From: Arthrobacter sp. B0490 | GTDB taxonomy: Bacteria > Actinomycetota > Actinomycetes > Actinomycetales > Micrococcaceae | Direction of reading: 5' to 3' | NCBI RefSeq assembly: GCF_002929355.1 | Contig: NZ_PJIR01000010.1 | Location: 42,253-106,252, forward strand | Length of the DNA: 64,000 nucleotides | Shown: positions 42,280 through 51,431 of the stretch, piece by piece | Position numbering within the stretch: the first letter of the stretch is position 1 | Layout: every line of letters begins with the position of its first letter | The notes under the pieces: generated by a model | The model's database searches: none | What the model saw: the letters and a program-made list of their open reading frames with translations, nothing else | Told to the model about the DNA's origin: nothing | Translations under genes and position numbers: made by a program

Positions 42280-43284
42280 ATGGGTGCGCCGGCGTCGAAC
42301 ACGCTCCGAGCGGCAGTGGTCCAGTTCGAACCGGTCCCCGATGACGTGGCCGCCAACCTGGAGACGGTCCGTCGTCTGTCGCTCCACGCGGCCGCCGACG
42401 GCGTGCAGCTCATCGCCTTCCCCGAACTCTGTCTGCTGGGTTACTGGCATCTGACCCGCCAGTCCGCGTCCCGCCTGCGTGGACTCGCCCAGCCCCGTGA
42501 CGGGTTCGCCGTCTCGGAGGTGCAGCGGCTGGCCGTGGAGACGGGGCTGGGGATCGGAGTGGGATTCCTGGAGGCGGAGGGGGACGACCTCTACAACTCC
42601 TACGCCGTCTGCCTTCCCGACGGCACCTCGCACGTGCACCGCAAGCTCCACGCGTTCGAGCACGATGCGATCTCCAGCGGGGACTCGTACACGGTCTTCG
42701 ACACGCCCTGGGGTCCGCGCATGGGCATCCTGATCTGCTGGGACAACAATCTCGTCGAGAACGTGCGCGCGGTCGCGTTGCTGGGCGCGACGGTGTTGAT
42801 CGCACCCCACCAGACGGGTGGCACGAGGTCGATGAGTCCGCACGGGATGCGCCCCATCCCACGCGCCCTGTGGGACGACCGCCATGAGAACCCGGAAGCG
42901 CTCGAGGCGGCGGTCAACGGTCCGTCCGGCCGCGAATGGCTCATGCGCTGGCTACCGTCCCGAGCGCACGACAACGGGATCTTCGTCCTGTTCAGCAACG
43001 GCATCGGCGTGGATGACGACGAGATACGGACAGGGAACGCCATGATCATCGACCCGTACGGCCGGATCGTCGCCGAGACGCCCGTCGCGGACGTCGCGGT
43101 CGTCGCAGCCGACCTCGACCTCGACCTGCTGCCGCTCGCGACCGGTCGCCGCTGGCTCCTGGGCCGCCGTCCGGAGCTGTACTCGGTCCTCACCCGACCC
43201 TCGGGGATGGAGCGGGACGCCCGGACTGCCCGTCACTCCGCCGCCCCGGTGCCGATGTCCTTCCGCGTGGATCCGGAGGAATGA
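42280..43284 (+). CDS. Nitrilase-superfamily carbon-nitrogen hydrolase
   Basis: A 334-residue hydrolase with the full catalytic triad: E49 in AFPELCLLGYW, K122 in HVHRKLHAF and C153 in LICWDNNLVE. C-terminal parts include NGIGVDDDEIRTGNAMIIDP and YGRIVAETP. It would cleave an amide, or less likely a nitrile, to a carboxylate and ammonia. It lies 147 bases after dmmC on the same strand, possibly with its own promoter, and may act on the same substrate before or after demethylation. A hairpin overlaps its stop. Confidence 0.88.
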   Translation: MGAPASNTLRAAVVQFEPVPDDVAANLETVRRLSLHAAADGVQLIAFPELCLLGYWHLTRQSASRLRGLAQPRDGFAVSEVQRLAVETGLGIGVGFLEAEGDDLYNSYAVCLPDGTSHVHRKLHAFEHDAISSGDSYTVFDTPWGPRMGILICWDNNLVENVRAVALLGATVLIAPHQTGGTRSMSPHGMRPIPRALWDDRHENPEALEAAVNGPSGREWLMRWLPSRAHDNGIFVLFSNGIGVDDDEIRTGNAMIIDPYGRIVAETPVADVAVVAADLDLDLLPLATGRRWLLGRRPELYSVLTRPSGMERDARTARHSAAPVPMSFRVDPEE

Positions 43285-43311
43285 CCGGCGCACGGAGAAG
43301 GGGCCGGTCAT
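43281..43311. terminator. Hairpin between nitrilase gene and nagA
   Basis: Arms 43281-43289 and 43303-43311 pair perfectly (9 bp) around a 13-base loop, and each overlaps the stop codon of one of the two convergent genes. Confidence 0.55.
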
Positions 43312-44453
43312 GCCCGGTGGAGCCAGGCGCCGTCGGCGAGGACAGAGGTGACCTGCCATGCGTGATCGAAGAGGACGAGGTCGGCGGCGAACCCGGGGCG
43401 GACCAGGCCGAAGGAGTCGGAGAGCCCGAGGACGCGCGCCGGAGCAAGGGTCAGGGCTTCGATGACGGGGACGACGGGGATGCCCGCCTCGAGTGCATGG
43501 CGCAGTGCCGCGTCCAGGGTCAGCGTGGAACCGGCGAGGGAGCCCGTGGCCCGCAGCCTGGCGACGCGGTCCTCGACCTCGACGGCCAGTCCACCGAGCA
43601 GGTACTGCCCGTCGGGCGCGGCGGCGGCGGCCATGGCGTCGGTGACCAGGACGATGCGGTGCGGGGCGAGGGTGAAGAGCATCGCGACGACGGCCGGATG
43701 GACATGGTGTCCGTCGAGGATCACCTCGAGATAGGCCCCGCCCACCAGGGCGGCACCCACCGGCCCGGGATCGCGGTGATGCAGTCCCGGCATGCCGTTG
43801 AACGCATGGGTCAGGACGGTGGCGCCTGCGTGCAGCGCGGAGAGGGATTGTTCGTACCCTGCCTCGGTGTGCCCCACGGCGACGGTGACGCCTGCGGTGA
43901 CGAAACGGCGGATGGCAGGCAGGGCACCGGCGCGCTCCGGGTCGAGGGTGATGTGCCGCAGGGTCCCGCGCGCCGCGTCGAGCAGCCGCCCGACACTCTC
44001 CTCCGAGGGGTCCGTGAGGTGGTCCGCGTTGTGGGCGCCGCGCTTGCCGACCGAGAGGAACGGTCCCTCGAGGTGACTTCCGAGCAGCAGGGGATTGGTC
44101 CCGGTGAGGTCGGCGATGCCGGCCAACGAGCGGGACAGCTGTTCGATGGGGTTGGACACGAGGCTCGCCACGGCACGGGTGGTGCCATGCGGGTGATGGG
44201 CGGCGAGCGCCCGAGCGACCGACTCGGCACCGTCCTCATGGCTGTACCCGCCGCCGCCATGCACGTGCAGGTCGATGAATCCGGGCGTGAGGCGGTGACC
44301 GGTGCCGTCGACGACCTCGTCCGGGTCGTGGTCACGCCAGCCCGCACCCGTGCCCGTCGCCGTGATGGTCCTGCCCGCGGCCACCACCCAGAAGTCCGGG
44401 GTCTCGCCGTCGGCATCGATCTTCGTGGTGCTGTGGAAGGCCACGGTACTCAT
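43308..44453 (-). CDS. nagA: N-acetylglucosamine-6-phosphate deacetylase
   Basis: A 381-residue amidohydrolase with the NagA motif set: FIDLHVHGGGGYSHEDG, then LGSHLEGPFLS with the metal-binding Glu, VGHTEAGYEQS, LTHAFNGMPGLHHRDPG, and VTDAM with the catalytic Asp. It removes acetate from GlcNAc-6-P (family members may also act on GalNAc-6-P). Its ATG overlaps the end of nagB (4 bases), so the two are coupled. It is the last gene of the leftward amino-sugar operon. Confidence 0.95.
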   Translation of the reverse strand: MSTVAFHSTTKIDADGETPDFWVVAAGRTITATGTGAGWRDHDPDEVVDGTGHRLTPGFIDLHVHGGGGYSHEDGAESVARALAAHHPHGTTRAVASLVSNPIEQLSRSLAGIADLTGTNPLLLGSHLEGPFLSVGKRGAHNADHLTDPSEESVGRLLDAARGTLRHITLDPERAGALPAIRRFVTAGVTVAVGHTEAGYEQSLSALHAGATVLTHAFNGMPGLHHRDPGPVGAALVGGAYLEVILDGHHVHPAVVAMLFTLAPHRIVLVTDAMAAAAAPDGQYLLGGLAVEVEDRVARLRATGSLAGSTLTLDAALRHALEAGIPVVPVIEALTLAPARVLGLSDSFGLVRPGFAADLVLFDHAWQVTSVLADGAWLHRA

Positions 44454-45223
44454 GGCCGGAGGCCCTCGATCCTGGTCTTCTCCGTGTCCAGGTAGTACTG
44501 CCGCAGCGCGAGCTGCTGGGCTGCCTCCTCATCGAGGAGGATTGTCGCCCGCCGGTGCAGCTGCAGGACCGACGCCGGGCACATGCTGGAGACGGGACCC
44601 TCGACCGCCGCGCGTACCGCCTCGGCCTTCCCGGCTCCCTGGGCGACGAGCAACACTTCGGCGGCGTCCAGGATCGTGCCGAGCCCCTGCGTGAGGCAGT
44701 GCCGGGGGACCAGGTCCGGGTGGTCGAAGAAGCGTGCGTTGTCCCTGCGGGTGGCTGCCATCAGGGTCTTCGGCCGCGTGCGCGAGGACAGGGAGGAGCT
44801 CGGCTCGTTGAAGCCGATGTGCCCGTTCCGCCCGATGCCGAGCAGCTGCAGGTCCACGCCGCCGGCAGCGGCCATCGTCGCCTCGTACCGCTCGCATTCG
44901 GCATCGAGATCGGCGGCGCACCCGTCAGGAACATGCACGTTGGCCGGATCCAGGCGGAGCCTGTCGGTCACCTCCCTCCGGATCACCGAATGGTAGCTCT
45001 GGGGATCGTCGGCCGGCAGGCCCACGTACTCGTCGAGCGCGAAGGCGTCGAGGTGCGCGAGGGCGGGGATCCACCGGTCCGCCAGGGCGCGGTAGATGGC
45101 CAGGGGGGAGGATCCGGTGGCGACGCCGAGCGTCCGGATCCTCCCCTGGAGGACGCCGTCGAGGATGAGGCCGGCACCGAAGGCGCCGATGTCCCCGGCA
45201 CCGTCGAGGATGACGACGCGCAT
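44450..45223 (-). CDS. nagB: Glucosamine-6-phosphate deaminase
   Basis: A 257-residue enzyme that converts GlcN-6-P to fructose-6-P and ammonia. Family motifs are LGVATGSSPLAIYRAL, DAFALDEYVGLP, LLGIGRNGHIGFNEPSSSLS and a C-terminal LQLHRRATILLDEEAA. GGAG lies before the ATG. It is 37 bases downstream of the DeoR gene and overlaps nagA. Confidence 0.95.
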   Translation of the reverse strand: MRVVILDGAGDIGAFGAGLILDGVLQGRIRTLGVATGSSPLAIYRALADRWIPALAHLDAFALDEYVGLPADDPQSYHSVIRREVTDRLRLDPANVHVPDGCAADLDAECERYEATMAAAGGVDLQLLGIGRNGHIGFNEPSSSLSSRTRPKTLMAATRRDNARFFDHPDLVPRHCLTQGLGTILDAAEVLLVAQGAGKAEAVRAAVEGPVSSMCPASVLQLHRRATILLDEEAAQQLALRQYYLDTEKTRIEGLRP

Positions 45224-45260
45224 CGTGAACTCCGATCTGTGCGGGGTGGGATGGAGCCGG

Positions 45261-46055
45261 TCAGTTGTCCTCGGGCGCCACGATGACCTTCGTCCCGCCG
45301 GCCTCGAAGGCGCTTATCTGCTCATCGGTGATGCCGCCGTCGGTGATCAGGTTGCTGAACACATAGCCGGTCATCGTGGCGAAGTTGCGTGTGCCGATCT
45401 TGGAGGAATCGGCGACGATGAAGGTCTCGGAAGCCCTTCGCGCCATGAGCGCATTCACCTCCGCCTCCCCCTCGTCGCTGACGGTCGGTCCGATGACCGG
45501 GTCCAGTCCGTTGACGCCGATGAACGCGATGTCGAGGGCGACGCGCTGCAGGATGACATCCGTGTAGGGTCCCACCAGCTCGTAGGACCGGGGGTTGACC
45601 ACACCGCCGGTGACCATGATGCGGATGTTCGGCCGCACGACGAGCTGGGCCGCGATGTTGATCGCGTTGGTGACCACGGTGAGGGTCGGCTTGCTGGACG
45701 GCTCCATCAGGTCCGGGCGCATGCCCAGAACCTGGGCGATGGCCGTGCTCGTCGTCCCGCCGCAGAGGCCGATCACCGAGCCCTTCGGCACGAGCGCGCT
45801 GGCCGCCCGGGCGATCGCCTGCTTCTGGCGCGTGTTGTCGTCCCGGCTGTACCGGGTCGGCAGATCGTAGGCGACGGCCTCCATGGTGGCTCCGCCGCGG
45901 GTCCTGGTCAGGAGTCGCTGCGCGGCGAGGCTGTCGAGGTCACGCCGGGCCGTGGCGGGGGAGACGCCGAGCCGGGTGATGATGTCTTCGACGAAGACAT
46001 TCCCCTCGGCCGCGAGGAGGTCGAGGATGGCGTTCAGTCGCTCTGTCTTCTCCAC
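45261..46055 (-). CDS. DeoR/GlpR-family repressor of the amino-sugar locus
   Basis: A 264-residue regulator: an N-terminal DeoR HTH (ERLNAILDLLAAEGNVFVED, then ATARRDLDSLAAQRLLTRTR and GGA) and a C-terminal sugar-phosphate sensor domain (VIGLCGGTTSTAIAQVL, AFIGVNGLDP, VSDEGEAEVNALMARRA, FIVADSSKIG). It would respond to a phosphorylated sugar such as GlcN-6-P or Tag-6-P. It starts at GTG 46055, 5 bases behind the aldolase gene. It probably controls both arms from the 49,815-50,124 region. Confidence 0.92.
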   Translation of the reverse strand: MEKTERLNAILDLLAAEGNVFVEDIITRLGVSPATARRDLDSLAAQRLLTRTRGGATMEAVAYDLPTRYSRDDNTRQKQAIARAASALVPKGSVIGLCGGTTSTAIAQVLGMRPDLMEPSSKPTLTVVTNAINIAAQLVVRPNIRIMVTGGVVNPRSYELVGPYTDVILQRVALDIAFIGVNGLDPVIGPTVSDEGEAEVNALMARRASETFIVADSSKIGTRNFATMTGYVFSNLITDGGITDEQISAFEAGGTKVIVAPEDN

Positions 46056-46059
46056 GGGC

Positions 46060-46920
46060 TCAGCGCCTGGCTTCTGCCGGCCGGGCGGCCAGGGACAGCA
46101 GGGTGAGGAGCCGCGCGGCTTCCGCGGCGAGCGCTGTGCGACCGGCCGCCATGTAGCGGCGCGAGTCGACGAGCTCCGGTTGCGCAGCGAGCACGTCCCG
46201 TACGGCTCGGGTGAAGAAGCCGTTCAGGTGGGTCGAGACGTTGATCTTCGTCATCCCGGCCCGGACGGCCTGGACGAGGACCTCGTCCGGGACTCCGGAG
46301 GACCCGTGGAGCACCAGCGGTACGGCGACCGAGGCCTTCAACCGCCCGATCAGGTCGAGGTCGAGGACCGCGGCGCGCTCCGTCATGGCATGGGAGGACC
46401 CGACGGCGACAGCCAGGGCGTCGACGCCGGTGGCCGCCAGGAAGGCTGCCGCTTCCTCGGGATCGGTCCGTACACCGGGAGCATGGGCGCCGTCCTTGCC
46501 GCCCACCTTCCCGAGCTCGGCCTCCACGAAGACGTCCCGGGCATGGGCGCGTCCGGCGACCCGCCGGGTGGTGGCGACGTTCTCGTCGAAGGAGAGATGC
46601 GCGCCGTCGTACATGACCGACCCGAATCCGAGGTCGAACGCCTGGTACACGAGTTGCTCGTCCTCCGCGTGGTCGAGATGCAGGGCCACGGGGACCTCGG
46701 CGGCGCGCGCCACCGCCAGCACGCCGGCGGCGATCGGCCCGAGTGCTCCGTGATAGGCGGCGCAGTTCTGCGAGATCTGCAGGATGACGGGAAGCCCCGC
46801 GGCCTCCGCTCCGGCGACGATCGCCTCGGCCGTCTCGAGGTGCAGCACGTTGAAACTGCCGAGCCCGCTGCCGGCGGCGACCGCGGCGTCGATCAGCAGG
46901 CGGGTCGGGGTCAGTCCCAT
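46060..46920 (-). CDS. Class II (zinc) ketose-bisphosphate aldolase, GatY/KbaY-like
   Basis: A 286-residue aldolase. The zinc site has H84 in LHLDHAED next to D83, E135 in EAELG, a later His in LVLHGSSGVPDE, and the C-terminal TKINVSTHLNGFF phosphate-binding stretch. It would split tagatose-1,6-bisphosphate or fructose-1,6-bisphosphate to triose phosphates. Its ATG lies within the end of the PfkB gene (10-base overlap), which supports tagatose-phosphate processing. Confidence 0.9.
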   Translation of the reverse strand: MGLTPTRLLIDAAVAAGSGLGSFNVLHLETAEAIVAGAEAAGLPVILQISQNCAAYHGALGPIAAGVLAVARAAEVPVALHLDHAEDEQLVYQAFDLGFGSVMYDGAHLSFDENVATTRRVAGRAHARDVFVEAELGKVGGKDGAHAPGVRTDPEEAAAFLAATGVDALAVAVGSSHAMTERAAVLDLDLIGRLKASVAVPLVLHGSSGVPDEVLVQAVRAGMTKINVSTHLNGFFTRAVRDVLAAQPELVDSRRYMAAGRTALAAEAARLLTLLSLAARPAEARR

Positions 46921-47924
46921 GGTGAATCCTTCGCTGGAGTTGAATGCGGAGCCGCACCGGATGCCGCCGACCGGGTGCCTGCGGCGCCGGGCCGGACGAC
47001 GACGGCCTCCGTCATGGCCCTGTACTCACCGTGGAGCACCCCGGCGGTCGGCATCGGAACGGCTGCTGCCGACCAGCCCGTTGCGGCGCGGAGCAGATCC
47101 GGGGCGTGCCTGACCCCCTGGGCGAGCAGGACCGCGACAGCGGCCACGGCGGCGTCGCCGGCGCCCGTGGGATTGCCCGCGAGCACCGTGGGAAAGCCGG
47201 CGTGCCATGACGATATCCCCGAACCACGGGCTTCGAAAGCGAGCATGCCCTTCTCGCCCTGGCTCACGAGGACAAGGCCGGCGCCGAGGGCGAGGAGTTT
47301 CATCGCACCCCGTTCCGGGTCGACCTCACCCGTCGACTTGAGGAGTTCATGATGATTCGGCTTCAGCACCGTGGCTCCCGCGCGTGCGGCGGCCAGCAGG
47401 GCCGGCCCGGAGGTGTCGATGATCGTCGGCAGGCCGAGAGGCCGGGCCGCGTCGACCAGACGGGCGTAGAAGTCGGGCGCCGCGTCGGGGGGAAGGCTGC
47501 CCGAGCCGGCGAGGCACCCCGACCGCGGCAACCACTGCAGGACGCGTCCCGCCAGGAGGTCCCACTCGTCGGGCGTGAGGCCGTAGCCCTCCTCGTTGAG
47601 CAGTGTCGCATCTCCCGCGGCCCGGTCGTGGATGGCGATGCTCCGCCGGGTCGGAAGGGCGACGTCCACCAGCGAGTGGGAGATCCCGCTCTCCACGAGG
47701 TCGGCCTTCAGCAAGGCCCCCGAGTCCCCTCCCACAGGAAGGATCGCGTGGACCCCGTGCCCGGTCTGGTGGATCACGCGCGCGACGTTGAGCCCCTTGC
47801 CGCCGGCCTTCACCACGGGAGGGGCCACACGGTGGGACCGGCCCGGGACGAGGGCCGGCACCGTGTAGGTGGTGTCCAACGCCGGATTGGGAGTGACGGT
47901 GACGATGGAGGTCGACGGAGTCAT
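46911..47924 (-). CDS. PfkB-family 1-phosphofructokinase/tagatose-6-phosphate kinase
   Basis: A 337-residue sugar-phosphate kinase. TVTPNPALDTTYTV and KAGGKGLNVARVIHQTGHGV are typical of the 1-phosphofructokinase/LacC group, NHHELL is in the middle, and the catalytic Asp lies in NPTGAGDAAVA. The product would be Tag-1,6-BP or Fru-1,6-BP, passed to the aldolase encoded next. It overlaps the ROK gene upstream by 4 bases. The last ~30 residues are Ala/Gly/Ser-rich. Confidence 0.9.
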   Translation of the reverse strand: MTPSTSIVTVTPNPALDTTYTVPALVPGRSHRVAPPVVKAGGKGLNVARVIHQTGHGVHAILPVGGDSGALLKADLVESGISHSLVDVALPTRRSIAIHDRAAGDATLLNEEGYGLTPDEWDLLAGRVLQWLPRSGCLAGSGSLPPDAAPDFYARLVDAARPLGLPTIIDTSGPALLAAARAGATVLKPNHHELLKSTGEVDPERGAMKLLALGAGLVLVSQGEKGMLAFEARGSGISSWHAGFPTVLAGNPTGAGDAAVAAVAVLLAQGVRHAPDLLRAATGWSAAAVPMPTAGVLHGEYRAMTEAVVVRPGAAGTRSAASGAAPHSTPAKDSPWD

Positions 47925-48883
47925 GCGCGAGCCTGCACGAGATCCCGGGCGTGCAGGGCCGCGCCGATCAGGCCTGCGTCCTGGCCGAGCAGGGACGTCG
48001 TCAGGCGGGGCGCGCGCAGGAAGGACATTTGCTCCTGGATCCGTCGGCCCAACGGTTCCAGGAGGGCGGGTCCCGCCTGGGACAACCCGCCACCCAGGAT
48101 CACGGTCTCGGTACCGATCATCGCGGCGAGCTGGCAGATGCTGAAGGCCAGGGCCTGGACGGCGTCGGACCAGATCTCGGAAGCGTCCTCGTCGCCGGCC
48201 TGGCCGGCGATCAGTACCTCGCGGGCCCCGGACACCGGGCGCCCCGTGCGTGCGGTGTAGCGGCGCGTGATCGCACCCGCCGATCCCAACGTCTCGAGGC
48301 AGCCTGTGGCACCGCAGGGGCAGGGCAGGCCTCCGGGTACCTGCGCGTGACCGATCTCCCCCGCGTAGCCGCCCGCGCGCACCGCGCGTCCGCCGCAGAA
48401 GACCGCACCGGCGATCCCGGTCCCGATGATGAGCACGACGGCATCCTCGGCTCCGAGCCCTGCCCCCGCACGCATCTCGGCATCGCCGGCGGCGCTCACG
48501 TCGTGACCGAAGGCGACGGGAAGCCCTGTCGCCTCGCTGACGACGTCCCGGAAGGGGTAGTGGTCCCAGCCGAAGTTGCTGGCGAACAGCCCCACGCCGG
48601 CGACGTCGTCGACCAGTCCCGGGACGACCAGGCCCAGGGCATCGATCTCGCGGTCGGGAAAGCGGGCGGTATACGTCCTGGCCAGCTCGATCACCTGCTC
48701 CGCCACCGCATCACCCGGGCGCCGCTCGTCGTGCGCGGACGGGATCCGCTCGAGCCCGTGGAGGTTGCCTGCACGGTCGATCACGGCGGACTTCGTGTCG
48801 GTGCCTCCCACGTCGATGGCCAGGACTCCGGGACCGGGGCCCGCAAGTCCCGGAGGCGGACCGCCGGGCACATCAAGGGGCAT
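47921..48883 (-). CDS. ROK-family amino-sugar kinase
   Basis: A 320-residue sugar kinase. It has the N-terminal phosphate loop LAIDVGGTDTKSAVIDRAGN, the GTGIAGAVFCGG motif and the zinc-binding signature GHAQVPGGLPCPCGATGCLE. The ROK pattern, with no N-terminal HTH, marks an enzyme and not a NagC-type repressor. It would phosphorylate GlcNAc or GalNAc after ABC import. The ATG follows GGAAG. It is coupled at its end to the PfkB gene. Confidence 0.92.
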   Translation of the reverse strand: MPLDVPGGPPPGLAGPGPGVLAIDVGGTDTKSAVIDRAGNLHGLERIPSAHDERRPGDAVAEQVIELARTYTARFPDREIDALGLVVPGLVDDVAGVGLFASNFGWDHYPFRDVVSEATGLPVAFGHDVSAAGDAEMRAGAGLGAEDAVVLIIGTGIAGAVFCGGRAVRAGGYAGEIGHAQVPGGLPCPCGATGCLETLGSAGAITRRYTARTGRPVSGAREVLIAGQAGDEDASEIWSDAVQALAFSICQLAAMIGTETVILGGGLSQAGPALLEPLGRRIQEQMSFLRAPRLTTSLLGQDAGLIGAALHARDLVQARA

Positions 48884-48887
48884 CGGA

Positions 48888-49814
48888 TCAGCTTCCGAGG
48901 ACGACCGACCGCGAGAGGTGTCGGGGGGTGTCGGGGTCCAGGCCCCGTGAGCGGGCACGGTCGAGGGTGATCTTGTGGATGCGGACGAGGTCGGCGAGGG
49001 GATGGGCGCCGGTGCTGACGTAGAGGGCGCCCGTGGCGCCGACCTCTTCCCGCAGTCCGGCGGGCTCCTGCCCGAACACCCAGGTGACCCGTCCCGGCTG
49101 GGCGATGGCGATGGGACCGTGCCGGTACTCCATCGCCGGATACGACTCCGTCCAGCCCTGGACGCCCTCGCGCATCTTGAGGGCTGCCTCATGCGCGAGC
49201 CCGACCGTCCACCCCGTGCCCAGGAAGCTGAACTGCTCCGCCGACAGCAGGTCGTCGGGAGTCTCCGCGGCGACAGCAGCCCGGGCGTCGGCCACGGCGG
49301 AACCGAGGTCGACGCCGACGGACGTGAGGAGGTACACCAGGGCCGAGGTGGCGAAGCGGGTCTGGACCACCGACGACTCGTCGGCGAAGGGCAGCCCGAC
49401 CACGCTGTCGGCGAGGGCGACAGCAGGCGATTCGACGTCACCGAGCACCACGACGGTGGGAGTCCTGCCCTTCAGCTCGGTGAGCAGGGAGAGGATCTCG
49501 CTCGTCGTGCCGGAGCGTGTGATGGCGACGACCGCGTCGTAGGCCCTGGTGGTGATGGCCGAAGCCTCCGACGCCGCGAACGCGTCGGTCTCCCCGTGGC
49601 CGGAACCCTCCCGCGCGGCAGCGTAGGCCTGCGCCATGAACCAGGAGGTTCCGCAACCGACGACCGCGACCCGCCGGCCCCGAGCCGGCAACAGCTGCTC
49701 CCGCCCGGCCTGGGCGGCGGCACGCTCCCAGCAATCCGGCTGGGAGGACAACTCACCGTCCATGTGGGAGCCGCGAACAGGGGCGGAGTCTGATGATTCG
49801 GGAAGTTGAGACAC
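48888..49814 (-). CDS. SIS-domain sugar-phosphate isomerase/deaminase (AgaS-like)
   Basis: A 308-residue protein with two SIS domains: VAVVGCGTSWFMAQAYAAAR and AITRSGTTSEI in the first, GLAHEAALKMREGV and PAMEYRHGPI in the second. These mark the GlmS-isomerase/AgaS group. AgaS-type enzymes convert galactosamine-6-P to tagatose-6-P and ammonia; a fructosamine deglycase role is an alternative. It starts at GTG 49814 with GAGGAG 7 bases before. It is the first gene of the leftward operon. Confidence 0.9.
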   Translation of the reverse strand: MSQLPESSDSAPVRGSHMDGELSSQPDCWERAAAQAGREQLLPARGRRVAVVGCGTSWFMAQAYAAAREGSGHGETDAFAASEASAITTRAYDAVVAITRSGTTSEILSLLTELKGRTPTVVVLGDVESPAVALADSVVGLPFADESSVVQTRFATSALVYLLTSVGVDLGSAVADARAAVAAETPDDLLSAEQFSFLGTGWTVGLAHEAALKMREGVQGWTESYPAMEYRHGPIAIAQPGRVTWVFGQEPAGLREEVGATGALYVSTGAHPLADLVRIHKITLDRARSRGLDPDTPRHLSRSVVLGS

Positions 49815-50124
49815 GAAGTTCTCCTCGGAGCTCGAAGCGGGATCGATCCATGATCACTCATGATTGCTTTCTCTGTCCAGAGATCACGGCCGATCATCGA
49901 GGCGTGACGGCAGGAGGGCCTCCGCCTCGTGTTTCATTCATGTTGCGTCTTCCCGGAATGCTTGACCTGAGACGTACGTCACGGCATGCTATGGATGACC
50001 AACTGCTCGGTGCTGATTGCTCGATCATGTTATTGATCAAATTCACTCATTAGCCGGTCGGAGTCGGACCTGTGGGATCTGCGGTGCATGGGCGTCCCGG
50101 ACCATCTCGAAAAGGAATCAAGCG
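49815..50124. promoter_or_regulatory. Divergent control region of the amino-sugar locus
   Basis: 310 bases without a gene, AT-richer than its surroundings. It has repeated words near both ends: TGATCA at 49851 and 50034, TGATTGCT at 49861 and 50013, ACTCAT at 49856 and 50045. These are candidate operator halves for the DeoR protein. TTGACC (49962-49967) with CATGCT 17 bases on is a weak promoter for the importer arm. Confidence 0.55.
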
Positions 50125-51366
50125 ATGAAGAAAAGACTGAGGATGAGCATGGTGGCGATGGCCGCCGTCGGGACACTCGCTGTGTCGTCCTGCGGGTTCG
50201 GCGGTGGCGGATCGGCAGAGGCGGAGGGTGAGGGGACGACGCTGAACATGCTGGTTCCCAGCTACTCCGATGGCACCAAGGCCCTCTGGGAGGGTGTGAT
50301 CGAGGATTTCGAGGCAGCCAACGAAGGCGTCACGGTCAATCTGCAGATCGAGTCCTGGGAGAACCTGGAGTCGGTACTCCAGACCAAGATCCAGGCAGGA
50401 GAAGCACCCGACATCTACAACGGCGGCGCCTTCTCGGCCTTCGCCTCCGAGGGCCTGCTCTACTCCGCCGAGGACATCGCATCGGAGGACACGCTCGCCG
50501 ACTTCCAGGAGTCGTTCGTCGAGAACGAAAGCCTCGAGGGCACGCAGTACGGGCTGCCCCTCCTCGCGTCCGCCCGCGCACTGTTCTACAACCAGGACCT
50601 GTTCGACGCCGCCGGTGTGGAGGCGCCTCCCACGACATGGGAGGAGCTGAACGACGCCGCGGCGAAGATCACGGCCACGGGCACGCCCGGATACGGCATG
50701 CCGCTCGGTTCGGAGGAAGCCCAGGGTGAGTCCCTCATCTGGTTCGCCGGCAACGGTGGCGGTTTCGGGGACGCGACCGAGATCACGGTGGACACCCCCG
50801 AGAACCTCGAAGCCGCCCAGTTCATGAAGAAGATGATCACGGACGGCGTCACACAGCCGGACCCGGGCGCAACGCAGCGCACCCCGATGATCAACGTCTT
50901 CATGCAGGGCCAGATCGGCATGGTCTACGCCCTTCCCCAGACGGTCGGCCAGATCGAGGAAGCCAACCCGGACCTCAACTACGGCATAGCCAACGTCCCG
51001 ACCAACACCGGAGAGCCCGCCACCCTCGGCGTGGCCGACCGCCTCCTGGCCTTCAAGAACGACGAGACGAAGCAGGAAGCCATCACCTCCTTCATGGACT
51101 TCTTCTTCGCCGAGGACCAGTACGTGAGCTGGGTGGAGACCGAGGGCTTCCTCCCCTCCACGAAGTCGGGAGCCGAGGCCATGGCCTCGAACGAGACGCT
51201 GAAGCCGTTCCTCGAGATGCTGCCGGATGCCGAGTTCTACCCGACCTCCAACCCGGCGTGGAACGCCACCGATGGCGCCTTCAAGTCGCTCATGGGCCTG
51301 CTGGAAACACAGGAACCCGCGTCCGTGCTCGAGCAGATCCAGGCGAAGGCCGACGCCGCCGCCTGA
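50125..51366 (+). CDS. Sugar ABC transporter substrate-binding lipoprotein
   Basis: A 413-residue family-1 solute-binding protein with a signal and lipobox VSSC (C23). TLNMLVPSYSDGTKALWEGV, then DFEAANEGVTVNLQIESW, IQAGEAPDIYNG, ASARALFYNQDLFDAAGVEA and MINVFMQGQIGMVY are typical of oligosaccharide/amino-sugar binders. AAAGGAA precedes the ATG. It captures the sugar for the two permeases that follow. Confidence 0.93.
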   Translation: MKKRLRMSMVAMAAVGTLAVSSCGFGGGGSAEAEGEGTTLNMLVPSYSDGTKALWEGVIEDFEAANEGVTVNLQIESWENLESVLQTKIQAGEAPDIYNGGAFSAFASEGLLYSAEDIASEDTLADFQESFVENESLEGTQYGLPLLASARALFYNQDLFDAAGVEAPPTTWEELNDAAAKITATGTPGYGMPLGSEEAQGESLIWFAGNGGGFGDATEITVDTPENLEAAQFMKKMITDGVTQPDPGATQRTPMINVFMQGQIGMVYALPQTVGQIEEANPDLNYGIANVPTNTGEPATLGVADRLLAFKNDETKQEAITSFMDFFFAEDQYVSWVETEGFLPSTKSGAEAMASNETLKPFLEMLPDAEFYPTSNPAWNATDGAFKSLMGLLETQEPASVLEQIQAKADAAA

Positions 51367-51431
51367 GGCACCGACAGGAGGGGGGCCGGCGTCGCGTCGG
51401 CTCCCCTCCTGTCCGAGTAGAACGGGACCCC

